From positions 992,001 to 1,056,000 of the forward strand of contig CBDCYH010000001.1 of assembly GCA_965224105.1 (NCBI GenBank): a stretch of DNA of 64,000 bases, read 5' to 3'. The first letter of the stretch is position 1; each line of letters opens with the position of its first letter. Below, one piece after another: positions 16,428 to 24,908 of this stretch. The notes under the pieces were generated by a model. It was not told the DNA's origin. It made no database searches and worked only from the letters and a program-made list of their open reading frames with translations. The position numbers and the translations under genes were made by a program. The stretch comes from CBDCYH01 sp965224105. GTDB lineage: Bacteria > Bacteroidota > Rhodothermia > Rhodothermales > JABDKH01.

Positions 16428-17189
16428 CTACTCAAACCTCGCCAGCACCGGCGCATGGTCGGACGGTTTCTGCCCTTTCCTCTCGTCGCGATCAACAAAT
16501 GCCTCCACACACGTCGCTGCCAACGACTCAGTCGCATAGATATGGTCGATCCTGAGCCCATCCCCTTTCGGGAACGCCAGCCTGCGATAGTCCCACCAGG
16601 AATACGGGCCGGCGTCGGAATGATACATCCGCATGGTGTCGACGAATCCCCTTCCTCGAATCCTCGCGAGCGCCTCCCGGCCCGCCTGATGACAAAGAAC
16701 GGAATTGCGCCACCTCTCGGGCATGGCCACGTCTCGATCTTCGGGGGCAATGTTGAAGTCCCCGCACAACGCCACCGGATCCCCCGGAGAGTAGTTCCGC
16801 TTCAATGTATCCTCGAGCGCCGCCATCCACTTGAGCTTGTACTCCCACTTGTCCGACCCCACAGTCTTGCCGTTAGGAAAGTACGCGGATAGAAAAATGA
16901 CGCCATCAACCTCAGCCGCCACAAGCCGGGACTGCTCATCGACGTGATCGAACCCTCTCACCACATTCACAGGCTTAGACTTCGACAGGATCGCGACGCC
17001 GTTCCAGGTTTTCTGCCCATAGACCGTGCACTGGTAGCCGCGATCGCGGAATCCGTCATACGGAAACGCTTCATCAGTCATCTTGAGTTCTTGCAAACAG
17101 ACAACATCCGGATCAACCTTATCCAGCCAGGCCATGGCACGGTCGTGACGGGCCTTAATAGAATTGACGTTCCAGGTAGCGACTAACAT
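16428..17189 (-). CDS. xthA: Exodeoxyribonuclease III
   Basis: A 253-residue AP endonuclease/3'-5' exonuclease for base-excision repair. The fold markers appear in order: ATWNVNSIKAR at the start (metal-binding Asn), VCLQELKM (catalytic Glu), YFPNGKTVGSDKWEYKL, CGDFNIAPED (Asp/Asn pair), GPYSWWDYR, LRIDHIYAT and the terminal SDHAPVLA (catalytic Asp-His). Length matches the family (about 255-270). The ATG at 17189 is chosen because the family begins at M-x-x-A-T-W-N; an earlier in-frame start would run antisense into the carbonic anhydrase. It is divergently oriented to that gene. Confidence 0.95.
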   Translation of the reverse strand: MLVATWNVNSIKARHDRAMAWLDKVDPDVVCLQELKMTDEAFPYDGFRDRGYQCTVYGQKTWNGVAILSKSKPVNVVRGFDHVDEQSRLVAAEVDGVIFLSAYFPNGKTVGSDKWEYKLKWMAALEDTLKRNYSPGDPVALCGDFNIAPEDRDVAMPERWRNSVLCHQAGREALARIRGRGFVDTMRMYHSDAGPYSWWDYRRLAFPKGDGLRIDHIYATESLAATCVEAFVDRDERKGQKPSDHAPVLARFE

Positions 17190-17290
17190 AACATGTTGAG
17201 TTTTGAAAAAGATAGGTTGGCGGAGCCGGACTAGTACCCGCGCTTCCTTAGTTTCACAAGTAATCCAACAGTCACAATTAGTTCGACACG

Positions 17291-17851
17291 ATGAAGACTG
17301 CTGACATTCTGAAACGCCTTGCTGCCGGCAACCAGCGGTTCGCGAGCGGCGATAACATTGCGATTGATCACAGTAGCCGTTTGCCCCACCTGCGCGATCA
17401 GCAAACTCCCTGGGCGTCGGTCCTGACATGCGCAGACAGTCGCGTGGCACCGGAACTGATCTTTGATGTTTCAGTGGGCGAGTTATTTGTCGTCCGTGTT
17501 GCCGGCAATGTCGCAGATCCAACTGCGCTGGCAAGCCTGGAGTACGCATACACAATCCTCGGATGCACTACCGTGATTGTAATGGCTCATCAAGGATGCG
17601 GCGCGGTAACGGCTGCGATAGAAGGTGCCAGCGGAAGCGATGCATTGGCTGGTCTTGTTGACAGAATTTCTTCGGCGATTGGTGGATCGCCCATCGCGGA
17701 GTCCGTTGATGATGCGGCCAAGACAAACGCCGTTAGAAACGCAGGTATCATAACAGCACACATGCAGGGTCTTGCTGATGAGGGCTCTCCAGAGATCGCA
17801 GCCATTCCGATGTTCTTCAGTCTCACCACCGGACTGGTAACGCAAGTGTAG
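17291..17851 (+). CDS. Beta-class carbonic anhydrase
   Basis: A 186-residue enzyme interconverting CO2 and bicarbonate. The zinc-site motifs are intact: TCADSRVAPE supplies the first Cys and the Asp-Arg dyad, and MAHQGCGAV supplies His and the second Cys, with the usual preceding strand YAYTILGCTTVIVM. RVAGNVAD is the conserved core motif. It is shorter than most relatives (about 200-230), mainly through a compact region after the second zinc motif. It is a single-gene unit with convergent MacB-like permease downstream (7 bases between stop codons). Confidence 0.93.
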   Translation: MKTADILKRLAAGNQRFASGDNIAIDHSSRLPHLRDQQTPWASVLTCADSRVAPELIFDVSVGELFVVRVAGNVADPTALASLEYAYTILGCTTVIVMAHQGCGAVTAAIEGASGSDALAGLVDRISSAIGGSPIAESVDDAAKTNAVRNAGIITAHMQGLADEGSPEIAAIPMFFSLTTGLVTQV

Positions 17852-17857
17852 CTGCAG

Positions 17858-19075
17858 CTACTCGTAGCGCAGCGCCTCAATCGGGTTAAGCGACGCGGCT
17901 TTTCGCGCCGGGTAGAATCCGAAGAAGATCCCGACTGCGGCCGAGAACACTATTGCCACCACCACAGCCTCAGGTGAAATAACTGTATTCCATCCGGTTG
18001 ACGATCGCAAGATGCGGGCGCTAGCGTAACCCAGGACGATCCCCAACATCCCGCCCAGGATGCTCACGACAATGCTCTCAACAAGAAATTGGGTCATGAC
18101 GTCTTCTCCACGCGCTCCAATGGCCATGCGGATCCCGATTTCTCGAGTACGTTCGGTGACAGAGACAAGCATAATGTTCATAATTCCGATCCCTCCCACT
18201 AACAGCGAGATGGACGCGATCGCCAGCAACAGCACCGTCATCACCTCTGTTGTTCCCTGCGCTGCCTCGGACAAGTCGTTTTGGTTGCGAATTGTAAAAT
18301 CGTCTTCTTCCCACTCAGCCAGATCATGTGCCTCACGCATCAGTACGCGTATTTCTTCCTGAGCGTCGGGCAACAAGTCGGGCGACATCGAGCTGGCGAG
18401 AATCTGCGCGATAAAATTCCATCCGCTAAGTCGGCTCTTCACCGTCGTGTACGGAGCGATGATCACGTCATCCTGATCGGTCCCGTCTGCGGTTTGACCC
18501 TTTGCTTCCAACACACCGATAATCTCAAAGGGTACGTTCCGCAATCGGATCTGCTGCCCGACCGGATCGCTGTCCGGAAACAAATTCTCGACAACGGTTG
18601 CACCGAGCACTGCCACCTTGCGCATTCCGCGGAGATCTGCCGAGCTAAAGAACGTACCGGACGTAGTCTCCCAATCCCGAACGGTGGGATAATTAACAGA
18701 CACGCCCTGAATGGACGTGCGCCAATTGCCGGTACCGCCCACCGCCTGCGTCCGTGTCCAGACAACCGGCGACACACCTGACAGCGTTGTGCTTTCGTTC
18801 TCGAGTTTCTCGGCATCCTCAAGTTTTAGCCTGTTGAAGCTGCCAGCGCCCCTACTAACACCCCCGGAACTACTCGCACCTGGTGTTATCACGATCAGGT
18901 TTGTGCCGAGGCTGTTAATCTGATTTTGAATTTGGGATTGCGCACCCTCGCCAACTGCGACCATCACAATGACTGCCGCGACGCCGATGATGATGCCCAG
19001 CATGGTAAGTATGCTGCGCATCTTGTTCTTGCGGATGCTTTTTGTCGCAACCCTGATGAGTGTTGTCGCTTTCAT
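17858..19075 (-). CDS. macB: MacB/FtsX-type ABC transporter permease
   Basis: 405 residues. The first membrane helix (MRSILTMLGIIIGVAAVIVMVAV) is followed by a large periplasmic MacB_PCD domain (about 45-240) and three C-terminal helices of the FtsX domain (VMTVLLLAIASISLLVGGIGIMNIMLV; ILGGMLGIVLGYASARIL; VVVAIVFSAAVGIFFGFYPARKAA). The family signature TERTREIGIRMAIGAR and the final ASLNPIEALRYE are intact. Its start overlaps the ATPase stop as ATGA. It belongs to a three-gene MacA-MacB efflux operon in which the ATPase and permease are separate chains. The substrate (peptide, lipid, lipoprotein or macrolide) cannot be predicted. Confidence 0.93.
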   Translation of the reverse strand: MKATTLIRVATKSIRKNKMRSILTMLGIIIGVAAVIVMVAVGEGAQSQIQNQINSLGTNLIVITPGASSSGGVSRGAGSFNRLKLEDAEKLENESTTLSGVSPVVWTRTQAVGGTGNWRTSIQGVSVNYPTVRDWETTSGTFFSSADLRGMRKVAVLGATVVENLFPDSDPVGQQIRLRNVPFEIIGVLEAKGQTADGTDQDDVIIAPYTTVKSRLSGWNFIAQILASSMSPDLLPDAQEEIRVLMREAHDLAEWEEDDFTIRNQNDLSEAAQGTTEVMTVLLLAIASISLLVGGIGIMNIMLVSVTERTREIGIRMAIGARGEDVMTQFLVESIVVSILGGMLGIVLGYASARILRSSTGWNTVISPEAVVVAIVFSAAVGIFFGFYPARKAASLNPIEALRYE

Positions 19076-19809
19076 GTGGTCTCGGCAAGCGCCCGTAAAT
19101 CTTCTTTAGCTCGTCTGCGATTCGGAATCAGTTCGTCTCTTATAACTAGTCCATCACGTAGTTCGATAACTCTTTTTGCGTACTCGGCGATGTCCGTTTC
19201 GTGTGTGACCATGAGGATAGTAACACCTGCGTCGTTGAGTTCCTGAAATAGGCCCAGCACCTCGATGGATGTTTTGGAATCCAGGTTTCCAGTTGGTTCA
19301 TCAGCAAGAATAATGGCCGGGTCTGTTACCAACGCCCGCGCAATCGCCACACGCTGTTGTTGCCCGCCTGACAATTCACTGGGTTCATGATCAATCCTGT
19401 CTCCCAGTCCCACTCTTTCCAGTGCCCGGGTAGCTCTCTCCACGCTGTCCGGCACCTTCTTGTGCCGAGTGTACAACAGCGGCAGTTCCACATTTTCTAT
19501 TGCTGAAGTTCTCGCCAGAAGGTTAAAGCCCTGGAATACAAATCCGATTTTTTCGTTTCGGACGTCCGCGAGCTGCTTCTTGTTCAGCGAATCAACCCGG
19601 ACGCCATCGAGCTCGTAGGTCCCAGCGGTGGGGTAATCAAGGCATCCTATGATGTTCATCAACGTCGACTTACCCGAGCCGGATGCGCCCATCACTGCGA
19701 TCATCTCGCCCTGTGCAACAGACACGTCCACGCCAGCGAGAGCTCGCACTTCCGTGTTGCCCATCTTGTAGACTTTAGTAAGCGCCTTTGTGGCAATAAC
19801 GTTACTCAC
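19072..19809 (-). CDS. MacB/LolD-type ABC transporter ATP-binding protein
   Basis: 245 residues with all ABC motifs: Walker A GASGSGKST, Q-loop FVFQGFNLL, signature LSGGQQQR, Walker B AIILADEPTGNLDS and H-loop ILMVTHE. The pattern 'MNIIGCLDYPTAGTY' is typical of MacB/LolD ATPases. The GTG start at 19809 lies immediately before the stop codon of the adaptor gene, and the end overlaps the permease start by 4 bases. It energises the neighbouring permease at the inner membrane. Confidence 0.95.
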   Translation of the reverse strand: MSNVIATKALTKVYKMGNTEVRALAGVDVSVAQGEMIAVMGASGSGKSTLMNIIGCLDYPTAGTYELDGVRVDSLNKKQLADVRNEKIGFVFQGFNLLARTSAIENVELPLLYTRHKKVPDSVERATRALERVGLGDRIDHEPSELSGGQQQRVAIARALVTDPAIILADEPTGNLDSKTSIEVLGLFQELNDAGVTILMVTHETDIAEYAKRVIELRDGLVIRDELIPNRRRAKEDLRALAETT

Positions 19810-21126
19810 CTAGAAGCCCCCCGGTCGGCGGCGTCCACTCTGCTGCTGCTGAAACGGATTGGCTGTGGAGCCGGTTGAGCCGGTCGAGCTTACTCCGGTG
19901 ATGATGTCCATCCCCTCCTCAATCTGTCGGCCTGTGATTTGCGTGAATTGGCCGTCTGTGATCCCGGTCCTCACTCGCGCAACAGAGATTGCACCTTCCT
20001 CATCGAGGTACCATAGCATGGACATGTCGGATCCTCGTCCTCCTGTGCGGCCTGATCCCCATCCAGCAGGTCCACTGCCACCTTGCCTGCCAGCGCTGGC
20101 TCCACCTCCTCCGCCCTGCCCCTGACCGCCCTGGCCAGCCTGACGCTGCTGTCGAACCGAGTCCGGCAGAGCATTTCTCCGGGCCTCCATAGCGGCACGA
20201 AATTCATTGACCATTGCTTCCGTCGGTTGAAATCGCAGTGCGGAGTTTGCAATCTTCAACACATCCGTTTCAGTCTCAATTAAAAAATCTACGGTTGCGG
20301 TCATGCCCGGCAGCAAACGGCCATCGGTGTTATCGACGTCAACCACAACGGTGTAGTTCACAACGTTCTCCTGACTGGCGGACTGCAATCGTACCTGCCG
20401 TACGACGCCAACGAATTCATCATCCGGGTAGGCCTGCACCAGAAAGCGCACTGTCTGTCCCTCTTGAATCTGTCCGATGTCCGACTCATCAACCGATGCC
20501 AGGATTTGCATTTTGGCCAGGTCGTTTGCGATCAGGAACAACTGCGGTGCGGAAAAACTCGCCGCAACCGTTTGCCCGACCTCCACATTCCTTTCGACCA
20601 CTGTTCCCGACATCGGCGCATAGATCCTGGAGAACCCCAAATTCTGCTTTGCGCGTTCCAGTGAAATCTCAGCTGACTTTACCGAGGCCTTGGCGATGTC
20701 CAGGCTATACTTGGCGTCGTTGAATTCCGTCTCTGCAACAAATTTTTTCTCAAACAGGCCCGACACCCTGTCGAATTCTCGTTCGGCCTGACTTTGCTGC
20801 GCAAGATTTCGTTCGAGATTTGCTTCGGCGTCCTTGACCGCTGATACCAGAAGTGTTGTGTCGATGAGTGCAATGAGCTGTCCTCTTCGCACCTTGTCGT
20901 TGAAATCGACGAAGATCTTATCGACAATACCGGACACCTGCGTTCCGACCTGCACCGTCTTCACAGCACCCAGCGATCCGGTGCTGCTAACGACAGACTC
21001 CAGATCTCCGCGCTCGACCGTGGCAAATCGATACGATGTGCCTCCTGCCGACGACGACCGCCCGTAGTTCCAATATGCAGCTCCGGCGATGAGAAGCGCG
21101 ACGACAATTAATCCGACTTTTTTCAA
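19810..21126 (-). CDS. macA: MacA-like periplasmic adaptor (HlyD family)
   Basis: 438 residues with an N-terminal anchor helix (GLIVVALLIAGAAYW). A biotinyl-lipoyl-like domain (TQVSGIVDKIFVDFNDKVRRGQLIALID) is followed by a coiled-coil hairpin (about 85-165) and a beta-barrel (VRFLVQAYPDDEFVGVVRQVRLQS). A Gly/Gln-rich linker of about 50 residues interrupts the membrane-proximal domain (around 335-385), longer than in Escherichia coli MacA, and the tail is Gly/Gln/Ser-rich. It bridges the ATPase/permease pair to an outer-membrane channel encoded elsewhere. A good ribosome-binding site (AGGAAGAAAG) precedes the TTG start. Confidence 0.9.
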   Translation of the reverse strand: MKKVGLIVVALLIAGAAYWNYGRSSSAGGTSYRFATVERGDLESVVSSTGSLGAVKTVQVGTQVSGIVDKIFVDFNDKVRRGQLIALIDTTLLVSAVKDAEANLERNLAQQSQAEREFDRVSGLFEKKFVAETEFNDAKYSLDIAKASVKSAEISLERAKQNLGFSRIYAPMSGTVVERNVEVGQTVAASFSAPQLFLIANDLAKMQILASVDESDIGQIQEGQTVRFLVQAYPDDEFVGVVRQVRLQSASQENVVNYTVVVDVDNTDGRLLPGMTATVDFLIETETDVLKIANSALRFQPTEAMVNEFRAAMEARRNALPDSVRQQRQAGQGGQGQGGGGGASAGRQGGSGPAGWGSGRTGGRGSDMSMLWYLDEEGAISVARVRTGITDGQFTQITGRQIEEGMDIITGVSSTGSTGSTANPFQQQQSGRRRPGGF

Positions 21127-21200
21127 GGCTTTCTTCCTAATCCAAATTGTGCGAGGGACTCCGTGAATATAGACGTTTCCGCCCTCAATCGGATTCCATC

Positions 21201-22130
21201 TTATCGCAGCCTGGCAAGCCGCTGCTTAATTCTCTCCCACCTGCTTCGGTTGAGCTCATCCCATCTGTTGTGCACGTCGGCCAGAGCATCCGCAAGTTCT
21301 GCAGCAGATTGGTATCTCGCTGCCGGGTCCTTCCTGAGACACTTTTCCACTATGGCATGAGCCCGTTGCGGAATTCTGTTCTCCGGAGCGAGCGGGACAG
21401 GTTTGTCGTTCCGGATATTGAAGATTATTGCCTGGTCGTGCGCGCCTCCAAAGGGTTTTACGCCATCCAGTAATTCGCTCATCACCACACCCAGAGACCA
21501 GATGTCTGTACGATGGTCGATGTTCCTTCCTCGCGTTTGTTCAGGCGACATATAGGAAACCGTCCCGACCGTACTTTCCTGATCAGTGATGTCGTGGGTC
21601 CGGAGCTTGGCCAAACCGAAATCCACCAGACGCACCTCTCGTTTTGACGTCAACATGATGTTGGTGAGCTTCAGGTCGCGATGGATTACGCCCACCTCGT
21701 GTGCAGCACTCAGGCCAGTGGCTACTTGCTGACCAATGCGGAAGATTTCTTTGCCACTGAGCACCTCTACCGCGTTGTATTCCTTGAGCGTGGGTCCATC
21801 AACAAATTCCATGACCAAAAACCAGTGGGAGTCGACTTGTTGGATATCGTAGAGGGTACACACATAGCGATGATCTAGTGCTCCCGCTGCTGCTGCCTCG
21901 ATTCTAAAACGATCACGCGATTCGCGATCCTGCATCAGGTGATCGGGCAGGAATTTCACCGCCACAAAACGTTTGTAGCTGTTATCCCATGCTTTGTAGA
22001 CAGTCCCCATCCCGCCCCGGCCAACAAGCTGAATGATGTCAAAATTTCCTATCCTTTTTCTCTGCAAAACCGCGACTACCTGGTTTTTGCCAATGGGGCT
22101 CCGATATCCGAAGATCGGGCTCCTGCACAT
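21201..22130 (-). CDS. Soluble serine/threonine protein kinase
   Basis: 309 residues, essentially a kinase domain alone. Canonical elements: glycine loop VGRGGMGTVYKAW, VAVKFL lysine, catalytic loop HRDLKLTN, metal motif VDFGLAK, activation-segment end SYMSPEQTRGR, and DIWSLGVVMSELL in lobe C. There is no membrane helix or sensor domain, and about 30 residues of basic tail (NRSRWERIKQRLARL) remain. The true start may be slightly downstream of 22130. It is 75 bases upstream of macA and on the same strand, so cotranscription with the efflux operon is possible. The adjacent CPBP gene is divergent. Confidence 0.93.
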   Translation of the reverse strand: MCRSPIFGYRSPIGKNQVVAVLQRKRIGNFDIIQLVGRGGMGTVYKAWDNSYKRFVAVKFLPDHLMQDRESRDRFRIEAAAAGALDHRYVCTLYDIQQVDSHWFLVMEFVDGPTLKEYNAVEVLSGKEIFRIGQQVATGLSAAHEVGVIHRDLKLTNIMLTSKREVRLVDFGLAKLRTHDITDQESTVGTVSYMSPEQTRGRNIDHRTDIWSLGVVMSELLDGVKPFGGAHDQAIIFNIRNDKPVPLAPENRIPQRAHAIVEKCLRKDPAARYQSAAELADALADVHNRWDELNRSRWERIKQRLARLR

Positions 22131-22180
22131 ATTTTGTTCATCGCTCGTTACAAATTCCCAAATCCCGCGTACAGCAGCCT

Positions 22181-22981
22181 ATGGAACCAATAGAGCCTAT
22201 AGACCCCCTTGAGCCTGACGCCATGGGGCAGTCAAATCAGACGGTGAGTCCGGCATTGCTGGAGTCCAAAAGCAAGTATTTCGAGGTGACCAAAACGGTG
22301 CGGTTCAGCTTTCTCGCAAGCGTTCCGCTTCTTTTGTTATACGAGCTGATTATGCTTGCGGGATCGAATAACCCCGCTGGACAAGTGCGCGTCGGATCGG
22401 AGGTGTGGATCAAGCAGTTTTTGTCCCTGCTCGGATATTCCGGGACTCTGGTTCTCGGAGCAGTAATACTCATTGTTGGCTCAATCATGTTTTACCGATC
22501 CCGCAATACGCCGCTGGGGCTAAAAAAATCATTCGTCCCCCTATTCCTGGCAGAAAGCACCGTTTATGCTGTTGTCGTTGCATTTTTTGTGTCGACTGTA
22601 GTCTCTTTCGCCATGATTTGGGGCGTCGGCACCGCGGCACCGCGCGGGCTGCTAACAGATATCGGATTGTCGATAGGAGCAGGACTTTATGAAGAGCTTC
22701 TATTCAGAGTGATCCTCGTTGGTGGAATATTCTGGGGATTAAGCAAGGTGCTCAAGACAAAACGCAGCGCCTATATCTACGCTGCCGTGGTGGGTGCTCT
22801 CGCATTTAGCGCCGTCCACTACATAGGATCATTGGGCGACGCATTTACACTTTCCTCGTTCACCTTCCGCTTTCTATTCGGGCTTGCGCTGAACGCTATT
22901 TTCCTGGTCCGCGGGTTCGGAGTTGCCGCGTGGACGCACGCCATTTACGACATCCTGATTGTGACTGGAATTTTGGGTTGA
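22181..22981 (+). CDS. CPBP-family intramembrane metalloprotease
   Basis: A 266-residue polytopic protein with about seven hydrophobic segments. Motifs: YEELLFRVIL (motif 1, glutamate pair and Arg), FSAVHYIG (motif 2 His) and AAWTHAIYD (late His). The N-terminal 40 residues are acidic and polar (MEPIEPIDPLEPD...), unlike the first CPBP at 4298. It is divergently transcribed from the Ser/Thr kinase with a 50-base gap. Its substrate is unknown. Confidence 0.88.
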   Translation: MEPIEPIDPLEPDAMGQSNQTVSPALLESKSKYFEVTKTVRFSFLASVPLLLLYELIMLAGSNNPAGQVRVGSEVWIKQFLSLLGYSGTLVLGAVILIVGSIMFYRSRNTPLGLKKSFVPLFLAESTVYAVVVAFFVSTVVSFAMIWGVGTAAPRGLLTDIGLSIGAGLYEELLFRVILVGGIFWGLSKVLKTKRSAYIYAAVVGALAFSAVHYIGSLGDAFTLSSFTFRFLFGLALNAIFLVRGFGVAAWTHAIYDILIVTGILG

Positions 22982-23057
22982 ACTTGTTAACTTCCGCGCC
23001 GTGCAGCGGTATGCTCGGCGGTTGCAAACGAACAACTTCAACAGAACGGACACCCCG

Positions 23058-23264
23058 ATGATAAAGAATATGGGCTCCGCCGACCGGATTATCCGGCTCG
23101 TAGCAGCGGTGATTATCGCAATACTCTATTTCACCAATACGATCTCTGGCTTAACCGCGACGATCCTGGGGATAGTGGCAATAGTATTTGTGCTAACCAG
23201 CTCTGCTGGTTCTTGCCCGGCCTACCGGCCGTTTGGTTTTTCCACCAGGAAAAAGACTACATAA
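23058..23264 (+). CDS. DUF2892-type small membrane protein
   Basis: 68 residues from the ATG at 23058, with an NMGSADRIIRLV opening that is the hallmark of DUF2892 (YgaP membrane domain), followed by two membrane helices and a final CPAYRPFGF motif. Such domains accompany sulfur-transfer proteins, but no rhodanese domain is attached. An earlier in-frame start adds 19 unrelated polar residues and was not used. Confidence 0.9.
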   Translation: MIKNMGSADRIIRLVAAVIIAILYFTNTISGLTATILGIVAIVFVLTSSAGSCPAYRPFGFSTRKKTT

Positions 23265-23300
23265 AAAGGGCCGCAATCTTTCGAGAGCGACCCTTGAGTG
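23264..23300. terminator. Bidirectional terminator-like hairpin
   Basis: AAGGGCCGC and GCGACCCTT pair with one mismatch between the convergent genes ending at 23264 and 23324. Read on the minus strand the stem is followed by TTTTTAT, on the plus strand by a weaker T-rich stretch. Confidence 0.55.
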
Positions 23301-23323
23301 TTTATTTCTTTATCCGGGCGAGA

Positions 23324-23797
23324 CTAAATGCCTGGTCCGTAACCGACGTCGAACGACCCCTGCGTAACGCCAACGGTACCATTGTCGGAACTCCTCCGAC
23401 CGTTAAAGAAAAACGTACCTTCGACCCGATCGTCATCCAACCGAGTAATGGTGACCGATCCCGTTTGTGCGTTGTAAACCTGGTCGATGGGAACGGAACC
23501 GGGAGTCCACGACATGCTGGCAAGTTGTGTGCTTGAAAGATCGAATGTACCCGTCGAACTTACGTTCAAGAGGGATATTGTAACCACTTCAGTGGAAGTG
23601 TTGGCACCTGCGATCATGATGGTTGAGAATCCCGCGGCGCCAACCTTGGTTGCAGTTGCGTTGTCGGCCTGCCAGTCGGCACCATCAATCTTGGCCTCCA
23701 TGGTTCCTGTCGCCTCAGCGGCTGGATCAGACGAGTCACATGCAGAGATCGTTACCGAGAACAGGAGCGCCAGGGCGAGAATAAATGTTTTGGTCAT
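23324..23797 (-). CDS. Secreted lipoprotein, unknown function
   Basis: 157 residues with a lipobox-type signal (LALALLFSVTISACDSS; lipidated Cys at about 20). The mature part is beta-rich and opens with TGTMEAKIDGADWQAD, a pattern common to DUF6252-like lipoproteins of Bacteroidota, with a final VTQGSFDVGYG strand. It lies alone between a hairpin (downstream) and two inverted repeats (upstream). Function unknown; probably faces the periplasm or cell surface. Confidence 0.85.
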   Translation of the reverse strand: MTKTFILALALLFSVTISACDSSDPAAEATGTMEAKIDGADWQADNATATKVGAAGFSTIMIAGANTSTEVVTISLLNVSSTGTFDLSSTQLASMSWTPGSVPIDQVYNAQTGSVTITRLDDDRVEGTFFFNGRRSSDNGTVGVTQGSFDVGYGPGI

Positions 23798-23828
23798 TGG
23801 ACTAATTCAGTTCTGTTAGGGACAACCT

Positions 23829-23849
23829 TACTGCCATTTGACGGCAGTA
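23829..23849. promoter_or_regulatory. Perfect inverted repeat upstream of the lipoprotein gene
   Basis: TACTGCC (23829-23835) and GGCAGTA (23843-23849) form a perfect 7-bp inverted repeat with a seven-base spacer, 32 bases before the lipoprotein start. It fits an operator or a 5'-UTR stem-loop. Confidence 0.4.
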
Positions 23850-23863
23850 CAAGTTTCGACCTC

Positions 23864-23903
23864 GGCCCCACAGCCTTTAAGGTTTTTATCAGCTGTGGAG
23901 GCC
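23864..23903. repeat. Inverted repeat between the VOC and lipoprotein genes
   Basis: GGCC-CCACAGC (23864-23874) pairs with GCTGTGG-A-GGCC (23892-23903) with one bulged base. There is no T-run. It follows the VOC stop codon by about 35 bases and may stop or protect that transcript. Confidence 0.45.
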
Positions 23904-23937
23904 AAAATCGAGAATTAGTCAGACGTGCCGAGCCATG

Positions 23938-24726
23938 TTAGCTTGTTAGTTCGCTCACATAGGTAATCGCTGCCAGTGCTCCGCCTTGAGGATCGGTAAA
24001 CATGGTGAACCGTCCCACCTCTGGAATGTCCATCGGCTCCATCATAAGGGTGCCACCGCATTCTTTGATCTTCTGCGCTGTCGCTTCAATATCATCAACA
24101 GTTACGTAAGCCCCCCAGTGTGGAGGGATATCTTTCTGCGGCGGTGTGCAGGCTCCTCCAATGCCAACCTCACCAACAGAGATGGTGTGATACTCCATTG
24201 CAGGTCCCATCATTTGAGACTTACTGTTCCAGCCGAAAAGCTCTGAATAGAACTTCATCGCGGCTGCTGGATCTGGTGTTCGAAGCTCGTACCAGCTAAA
24301 CGCGCCGTGTGTTGAAAACGACTTCACGAAGTCGACTGCGTTCTCGGTTTCGGTTGGTGCGTACGTCATCACCATGAAGTAGGCACCCTGCGGATCCTGC
24401 AAGCCTGCAAATCTTCCAACGGTCGGCACTTCCATAGTCGGAACCACGACGGTTGCGCCCAGTCCTTCGGCTTGCTTCACGGTCTCATCTACATCATCAA
24501 CCGTAACGTAAAACGCCCAGACGACAGGCATCTCCGCTTCCGGTTTTTTCATAATGCCGGCCACCGCGGCATCGCCAATATTGGCAACGGTGTATTCGCC
24601 GGTGGGCATAGGCATTACCTCGGTTCTCCAACCAAAAACATCGGAGTAGAATTTTGCTGCAGCGGTGGCGTCGTTGGTCATGAGTTCCGACCAGCTTATC
24701 GCGCCGTGTGTTTTGAATTGATTCAT
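23938..24726 (-). CDS. Double-domain VOC (glyoxalase/extradiol-fold) protein
   Basis: 262 residues made of two similar VOC domains. Each opens with THGAISWSELMTND or THGAFSWYELRTPD and repeats FYSDVFGW/FYSELFGW, then a VTVDDVDET/VTVDDIEAT helix and VGRFAGLQDPQGAYF or VGRFTMFTDPQGGAL. This is the CFP-30/32-like type often annotated as bleomycin-resistance/dioxygenase superfamily. The internal duplication is complete. An ATG at 24726 begins exactly at the first repeat; an earlier in-frame start would run into the tRNA-Thr gene. Confidence 0.9.
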   Translation of the reverse strand: MNQFKTHGAISWSELMTNDATAAAKFYSDVFGWRTEVMPMPTGEYTVANIGDAAVAGIMKKPEAEMPVVWAFYVTVDDVDETVKQAEGLGATVVVPTMEVPTVGRFAGLQDPQGAYFMVMTYAPTETENAVDFVKSFSTHGAFSWYELRTPDPAAAMKFYSELFGWNSKSQMMGPAMEYHTISVGEVGIGGACTPPQKDIPPHWGAYVTVDDIEATAQKIKECGGTLMMEPMDIPEVGRFTMFTDPQGGALAAITYVSELTS

Positions 24727-24759
24727 CTTTACTATTGATTCGTTAACAAATTTGAACGG

Positions 24760-24832
24760 AGCCAATGACCGGACTTGAACCGGTGACCTGTTCATTACGA
24801 ATGAACTGCTCTACCAGCTGAGCTACATTGGC
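24760..24832 (-). tRNA. trnT: tRNA-Thr (anticodon CGT)
   Basis: A 73-base cloverleaf can be drawn by hand: acceptor stem GCCAATG/CATTGGC, D-arm around GCTCAGCTGGTAGAGC, anticodon stem GTTCA/TGAAC with loop TTCGTAA (anticodon CGT), and T-arm GGTTCAAGTCC. CCA is not encoded. It sits between the VOC gene and the exostosin-like gene, both on the same strand. Confidence 0.97.
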
Positions 24833-24908
24833 CGATCTCTCGGGAGCCTCCCTGACCGGCCCGAAAAATAGCGTCATCGCATGCGTCAAGCAAGGCAATA
24901 ACAGACGT

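Noticed and set aside
16428..17555. Longer in-frame exonuclease III start reaching 17555
   Set aside because: The added 122 residues run antisense to the carbonic anhydrase gene and the family starts at M-x-x-A-T-W-N.
24727..24795. Extended start of the VOC protein inside the tRNA-Thr gene
   Set aside because: It would translate the tRNA acceptor region; the ATG at 24726 opens exactly at the first VOC repeat.
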